Part shown: positions 42,351 through 45,600 of the stretch, one piece after another
Layout: each line of letters starts with the position of its first letter
Numbering within the stretch: the first letter of the stretch is position 1
Translations under genes and position numbers: made by a program
Source of the DNA: Pandoraea sp. ASV26
GTDB lineage: Bacteria; Pseudomonadota; Gammaproteobacteria; Burkholderiales; Burkholderiaceae
Assembly (NCBI RefSeq): GCF_016428915.1
Contig: NZ_JAELTP010000041.1
Coordinates: 1 to 45,600, forward strand
Direction: 5' to 3'
Length of the DNA: 45,600 bases
Notes under the pieces: model-generated
Database searches by the model: none
Seen by the model: only the letters and a program-made list of their open reading frames with translations
What the model was told of the DNA's origin: nothing

Positions 42351-43264
42351 CTTCGCAGTGCCCGAGCCCGCATCTTCATCTGGTCGATGGCAGCGACACG
42401 CCACCGGCCAGTATTGAGCCGCACGTCGTGCTCTCGGGCGTAACAAAGAACTTCGATACTCCCGGCGAAAAGACGGCCCGGAAGACGCGGATGCAGGCGC
42501 TCGGCCCCGTCGATCTGACGCTGCGCCACGGGGAATTTTTCTCCGTGGTCGGTCCGTCCGGCTGCGGTAAGTCGACGTTGCTGGAGGTGATCGCCGGTCT
42601 CACCGCGCCAAGCGCGGGGACCGTGCAATTCGAGGGCCGGCCGGTCAGCGGTGTGCCCGATGGGGTCGGCGTGGTCTTTCAGGAAGACGCCTCGTTCCCA
42701 TGGCTTACCGTGCGCGAGAATATCGGCTTCGGCCTTCGTATGGCGGGCGTCGACGGTGCCGAGGTCGCGCGTCGCGTCGGTTACGCCCTCGGCTTCATGG
42801 GGCTACGCGACTTCGCCAATGCGTATCCGGCGCAACTCTCCGGCGGAATGCGCCAGCGCATGTGCATTGCACGCACGCTGGTGATCGCCCCGCGCCTGAT
42901 TCTTCTCGACGAGCCGTTCGGCGCGCTCGATCAGCAGACCCGCATGCTCATGGGCGACGAGTTGCTCCGGCTCTGGCGAGAAACGTCCGCGACCGTGCTC
43001 CTGATTACCCATGCGCTCGACGAGGCGGCCGTGCTGTCGGACCGCGTGGGCGTGATGTCGTCCCGACCGGGGCGTTTCATCGACATCATCGAGACGGGCT
43101 GGCAGCGCGATCGCAGCAGCCAGAGCGTGACGACGCCGCGTTTCGGCGAAATCACCGCACGCCTGTGGGAGACGCTGCGTACCGAGTCGCTCAAAGCCAT
43201 GCAGGCCGATGAGCGGCCCGGCAACGGCGGCGAGATGAGTCGTCCACACGTTCGCGGCCGCTGA
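42347..43264 (+). CDS. NitT/TauT-type ABC transporter ATP-binding protein
   Basis: 305-aa ATPase. Walker A GPSGCGKST, Q-loop VVFQEDASFPWLTVREN, signature LSGGMRQRMCIARTL, Walker B LILLDEPFGALDQQTR and switch His LITHALDEA are all present. It closely fits SsuB/TauB-type proteins. The start ATG overlaps the binding-protein stop by four bases; the frame open further upstream lies inside that gene. It pairs with both downstream permeases. Confidence 0.95.
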   Translation: MTSQCPSPHLHLVDGSDTPPASIEPHVVLSGVTKNFDTPGEKTARKTRMQALGPVDLTLRHGEFFSVVGPSGCGKSTLLEVIAGLTAPSAGTVQFEGRPVSGVPDGVGVVFQEDASFPWLTVRENIGFGLRMAGVDGAEVARRVGYALGFMGLRDFANAYPAQLSGGMRQRMCIARTLVIAPRLILLDEPFGALDQQTRMLMGDELLRLWRETSATVLLITHALDEAAVLSDRVGVMSSRPGRFIDIIETGWQRDRSSQSVTTPRFGEITARLWETLRTESLKAMQADERPGNGGEMSRPHVRGR

Positions 43265-43287
43265 TCGAACGGCACGAAGACATCGTC

Positions 43288-44040
43288 ATGATTCGCACCG
43301 AACACTATATTCGTCTGGGCATTGTCGTCGGCCTCGTGCTGCTGATCGAAGGGCTTTGCCGGACCGGCACGATCCCGGCATCCGTCATGATTGCGCCGAG
43401 TGCGATGGCTGTGCACGCCATCGAGATCCTGCGCGAAGGGCGCTTCACGCACGATATCGTCGCGAGCTTCACCAGTATCGCCGTCGCTGCGGCCTGCGCC
43501 GTGGGCTTCGGCTTTGCCGCCGGGCTCGCGATACACGCCATGCCGGGGGTTCGCCGCGCGCTGGAGCCGCTCATCGCGAGCTACTACGCCGTGCCGACGT
43601 TCGCCTTCTACCCCGTCTTCATCGTATTGTTTGGCGTCGGGTCGTTGCCGATCATCGCCATTGCCACATTGCTCGCAATCGTCTCGATGATTACCGCGAC
43701 GATGACCGGGCTCGATCGCATTCCACACGCGTTCTCGAAAACCGCCCGCGTGATGCGACTCGGTCGCTGGCAAACCGTATGGCACGTCAAGCTGCCCGCG
43801 GCCTTGCCGCATCTCTTTAGCGGTGTGCGGCTCGCGGTATCGCATGCGTTCATCGGTGTCATTGCGTCCGAGTTCATTTTGTCGGGTTCGGGTATCGGTT
43901 ACGCCATCAGTTATGCGTACAACAATTTCGAGAACGCCGACATGTACGCGCTGATGCTTTTGGTGCTGGTCTCCGTCACGCTGATCAACAGTGCACTGAA
44001 TCACGTCGATGCGCGCTTTCAGGCGCGTCGCCGTCGCTGA
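43288..44040 (+). CDS. ABC transporter permease 1, NitT/TauT (SsuC) type
   Basis: 250-aa membrane protein with about six helices. The ATPase-contact loop reads ARVMRLGRWQTVWHVKLPAA, the expected EAA-like site for this class. It begins 23 bp after the ATPase and is followed 15 bp later by a second permease, so the importer uses a heterodimer. N-terminal ATG 43288 precedes a hydrophobic helix (LGIVVGLVLLIEGL). Confidence 0.92.
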   Translation: MIRTEHYIRLGIVVGLVLLIEGLCRTGTIPASVMIAPSAMAVHAIEILREGRFTHDIVASFTSIAVAAACAVGFGFAAGLAIHAMPGVRRALEPLIASYYAVPTFAFYPVFIVLFGVGSLPIIAIATLLAIVSMITATMTGLDRIPHAFSKTARVMRLGRWQTVWHVKLPAALPHLFSGVRLAVSHAFIGVIASEFILSGSGIGYAISYAYNNFENADMYALMLLVLVSVTLINSALNHVDARFQARRRR

Positions 44041-44055
44041 TCGGGTTCACGTCTC

Positions 44056-44802
44056 ATGGAAACGAAAAAACCCAATCCGCTCGGCACGATTGCCGTCGTG
44101 CTGGTGTTGATCGGCCTCTGGCAAACGGTGCACCTGCTGGGCGGTGCCGCTATCGGGTCTCCCGTTGCGACCGTGCACGGGCTTTGGCAGATGATGGGCA
44201 CGGCATCGTTCTGGGAGGATGCCGCAGAGACAGGCCGCGCGCTCGCCTACTCGCTGGTGATTGCAGTGGCAGGCGGTATTGCGTTGGGACTTGGCTTGGG
44301 TGCGAATCGTTTGGCAGCGAAGGTTGCCGAGCCGATGATGATGAATCTCTATTCGTTGCCCAAGGTGACGCTGTATCCGCTGGTGCTGCTGGTTTTCGGC
44401 TTGGGGATCGCCTCCAAGGTGGCCTTCGGTGTAATGCACGGCCTGATCCCGATTCTGATCTTTACGATGAACGGCGTGCGGCAGATCAAACCCGTCTATT
44501 TCCGCGCGGCTCATGCAATGCATTTGTCGCGCAATCAGATAGCATTACGTGTCGTGCTGCCAGCGGTCCTGCCCGAGGTGCTGTCGGGCGTTCGGCTGGG
44601 CTTCTCGCTGTCGCTACTCGGTGTGTTGATCGGCGAGATGTTCGCGTCGCAGAAGGGGTTGGGCCATCAACTGGCCAACGCAATGAATCTGGGGAATATC
44701 GACGCGCTCATGGCCGTCGCGCTTTTCCTGATGCTATTTGCGCTGGCCGGCAACGCACTTCTCATGACGTTAAGCCGACGCTATCGTGCCACGGGCGCGT
44801 GA
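44056..44802 (+). CDS. ABC transporter permease 2, NitT/TauT (SsuC) type
   Basis: 248-aa membrane protein. Helix one is TIAVVLVLIGLWQTVHLLGG; the ATPase-contact loop is AHAMHLSRNQIALRVVLPAV, homologous to that of permease 1. Two similar permeases in a row are less usual than the homodimer of SsuC. It ends this importer operon just before a VOC remnant. Confidence 0.92.
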   Translation: METKKPNPLGTIAVVLVLIGLWQTVHLLGGAAIGSPVATVHGLWQMMGTASFWEDAAETGRALAYSLVIAVAGGIALGLGLGANRLAAKVAEPMMMNLYSLPKVTLYPLVLLVFGLGIASKVAFGVMHGLIPILIFTMNGVRQIKPVYFRAAHAMHLSRNQIALRVVLPAVLPEVLSGVRLGFSLSLLGVLIGEMFASQKGLGHQLANAMNLGNIDALMAVALFLMLFALAGNALLMTLSRRYRATGA

Positions 44803-44816
44803 GGGGGCCGGCTTAA

Positions 44817-44897
44817 AATTTGGCGTTCGCCGCAGAGACCCGTCAGCAAGTGGACGATTTCTATCGCGAAGCGCTGGAGGCGGGCGCCAACCGCTAG
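44817..44897 (+). pseudogene. VOC/glyoxalase family C-terminal remnant
   Basis: A frame from 44817 to a TAG at 44895-44897 reads LAFAAETRQQVDDFYREALE then AGANR. The AFAAxxRxxVDxFYxxALxxGA pattern is typical of the C-terminal half of glyoxalase/bleomycin-resistance VOC proteins. There is no start and no N-terminal part; it sits between the ABC permease and the helicase. It marks a truncated gene and a past rearrangement. Confidence 0.6.
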
Positions 44898-44925
44898 AAT
44901 TGCGGTTTTAGCCCGGAACACGCCC

Positions 44926-45600
44926 ATGTCTTTTGCCTCACTCGGCCTGATCGATCCGTTGCTGCGTAATTTGCAGGATCTCAACTACCAGACACCTACG
45001 CCGGTGCAGGCCGAAGCGATTCCGGCTGTGCTCAGTGGCAAGGACGTCATGGCTGCGGCCCAGACCGGCACGGGCAAAACGGCGGGTTTCGCGCTGCCGC
45101 TGTTGCAGCGGCTGGTGCAACACGGCCCGGCGGTGTCGAGCAACCGCGCGCGCGTTCTGGTGCTGGTGCCCACGCGTGAGCTGGCGGAACAAGTGCTGCA
45201 AAGCTTCATCGAGTACGGCAAGGGCCTCGACTTGCGATGTCTGGCCGCCTACGGTGGTGTGAGTATCAATCCGCAGATGATGAAGTTGCGCAAAGGCGTG
45301 GACGTGCTCGTGGCCACGCCGGGCCGTTTGCTCGATCTCCATCGCCAGAACGCCGTGCAGTTTGACCAAGTGCAAACGCTGGTGCTCGATGAAGCCGATC
45401 GCATGCTGGATCTGGGCTTTGCACGCGAACTCAACGCTGTCTTTGCGGCGCTGCCCGCCAAGCGCCAGACCCTGCTGTTCTCAGCCACGTTTACCGACGA
45501 TATCCGCACCATGGCGGCGAGCATTCTGCGCAGCCCGGTCAATGTCAGCGTGAGCCCGCCCAATGCCACGGCCAGCAAGATCAAGCAGTGGGTGGTGCCG
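44926..45600 (+). CDS. DEAD-box RNA helicase, RhlE-like, partial at window edge
   Basis: 225 residues seen of an ATP-dependent RNA helicase. The Q motif region FASLGLIDPLLRNLQDLNYQ with TPTPVQAEAIP is followed by motif I AAQTGTGKT, Ia PTRELAEQV, Ib ATPGRLLDL, II DEAD (VLDEADRMLDLGF) and III SAT (LLFSATFTDD). The C-terminal RecA domain lies beyond the window. RhlE-type enzymes remodel RNA during ribosome assembly and cold adaptation. Start at ATG 44926. It is a housekeeping gene unconnected with the ABC operon. Confidence 0.94.
   Translation, partial: MSFASLGLIDPLLRNLQDLNYQTPTPVQAEAIPAVLSGKDVMAAAQTGTGKTAGFALPLLQRLVQHGPAVSSNRARVLVLVPTRELAEQVLQSFIEYGKGLDLRCLAAYGGVSINPQMMKLRKGVDVLVATPGRLLDLHRQNAVQFDQVQTLVLDEADRMLDLGFARELNAVFAALPAKRQTLLFSATFTDDIRTMAASILRSPVNVSVSPPNATASKIKQWVVP

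Overview
The window looks like a chromosomal stretch of a high-GC betaproteobacterium of the Burkholderiales, most like Pandoraea or Burkholderia. This rests on base composition, the density of trimeric Burkholderia-type porins, FCD-GntR and LysR regulators, an AAHS-type aromatic-acid permease, a short FeoB, and a D-tartrate dehydratase-like enolase. No rRNA, tRNA, CRISPR array, IS element or prophage was seen. The left and right edges cut genes (an ABC permease and a DEAD-box helicase).

Layout. (1) 1-5933: a leftward operon (PhzA/B-like protein, porin, periplasmic binding protein, ATPase, permease) faces a rightward FCD-GntR regulator. Between them lie seven GGATCC-centred dyads in two clusters at 20-21 bp pitch, strikingly like the operator of the vanillate repressor VanR. 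(2) 6059-20653: a bidirectional catabolic island around a second FCD-GntR gene. Leftward: HbpS/GlcG-like protein, ACMSD-like amidohydrolase, VOC extradiol-type dioxygenase, FAH-family hydrolase, MhpA-like flavin monooxygenase, AAHS permease. Rightward: MFS permease, imidazolonepropionase-like amidohydrolase, alpha/beta hydrolase, porin and two tandem exported metallo-beta-lactamase-fold hydrolases. A LysR gene follows. The set amounts to uptake, hydrolysis, hydroxylation, ring cleavage and hydrolysis of an unidentified aromatic compound. (3) 22317-24723: a feoA-feoB locus with a small Cys-rich membrane protein, and a Fur-box-like site upstream of feoA. (4) 24997-34927: a metal-handling region with three DUF2946-like proteins, two TonB-dependent receptors, an outer-membrane protein with an N-terminal CATCGC motif and a Tat-exported TlpA-like thioredoxin. 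It is interrupted by a two-gene cassette (GIY-YIG-like protein plus DUF6988-like protein) flanked by a 10-bp direct repeat. (5) 35141-37040: a divergent AraC regulator / SDR pair. (6) 37084-44897: a broken GNAT gene, HAD phosphatase with HxlR-type regulator, D-tartrate dehydratase-like enzyme, and an AraC-Dabb-NitT/TauT-type ABC operon, ending in a VOC-gene remnant. (7) 44926-end: RhlE-like DEAD-box helicase.

The least ordinary items are the phased VanR-like operator arrays, the unknown aromatic pathway with its shared regulator motif and intercistronic hairpins, and the coupled GIY-YIG/DUF6988 cassette, which is the best candidate for an undescribed system, possibly defence-related. All functional calls come from reading protein and DNA sequence by eye; no database search was run.
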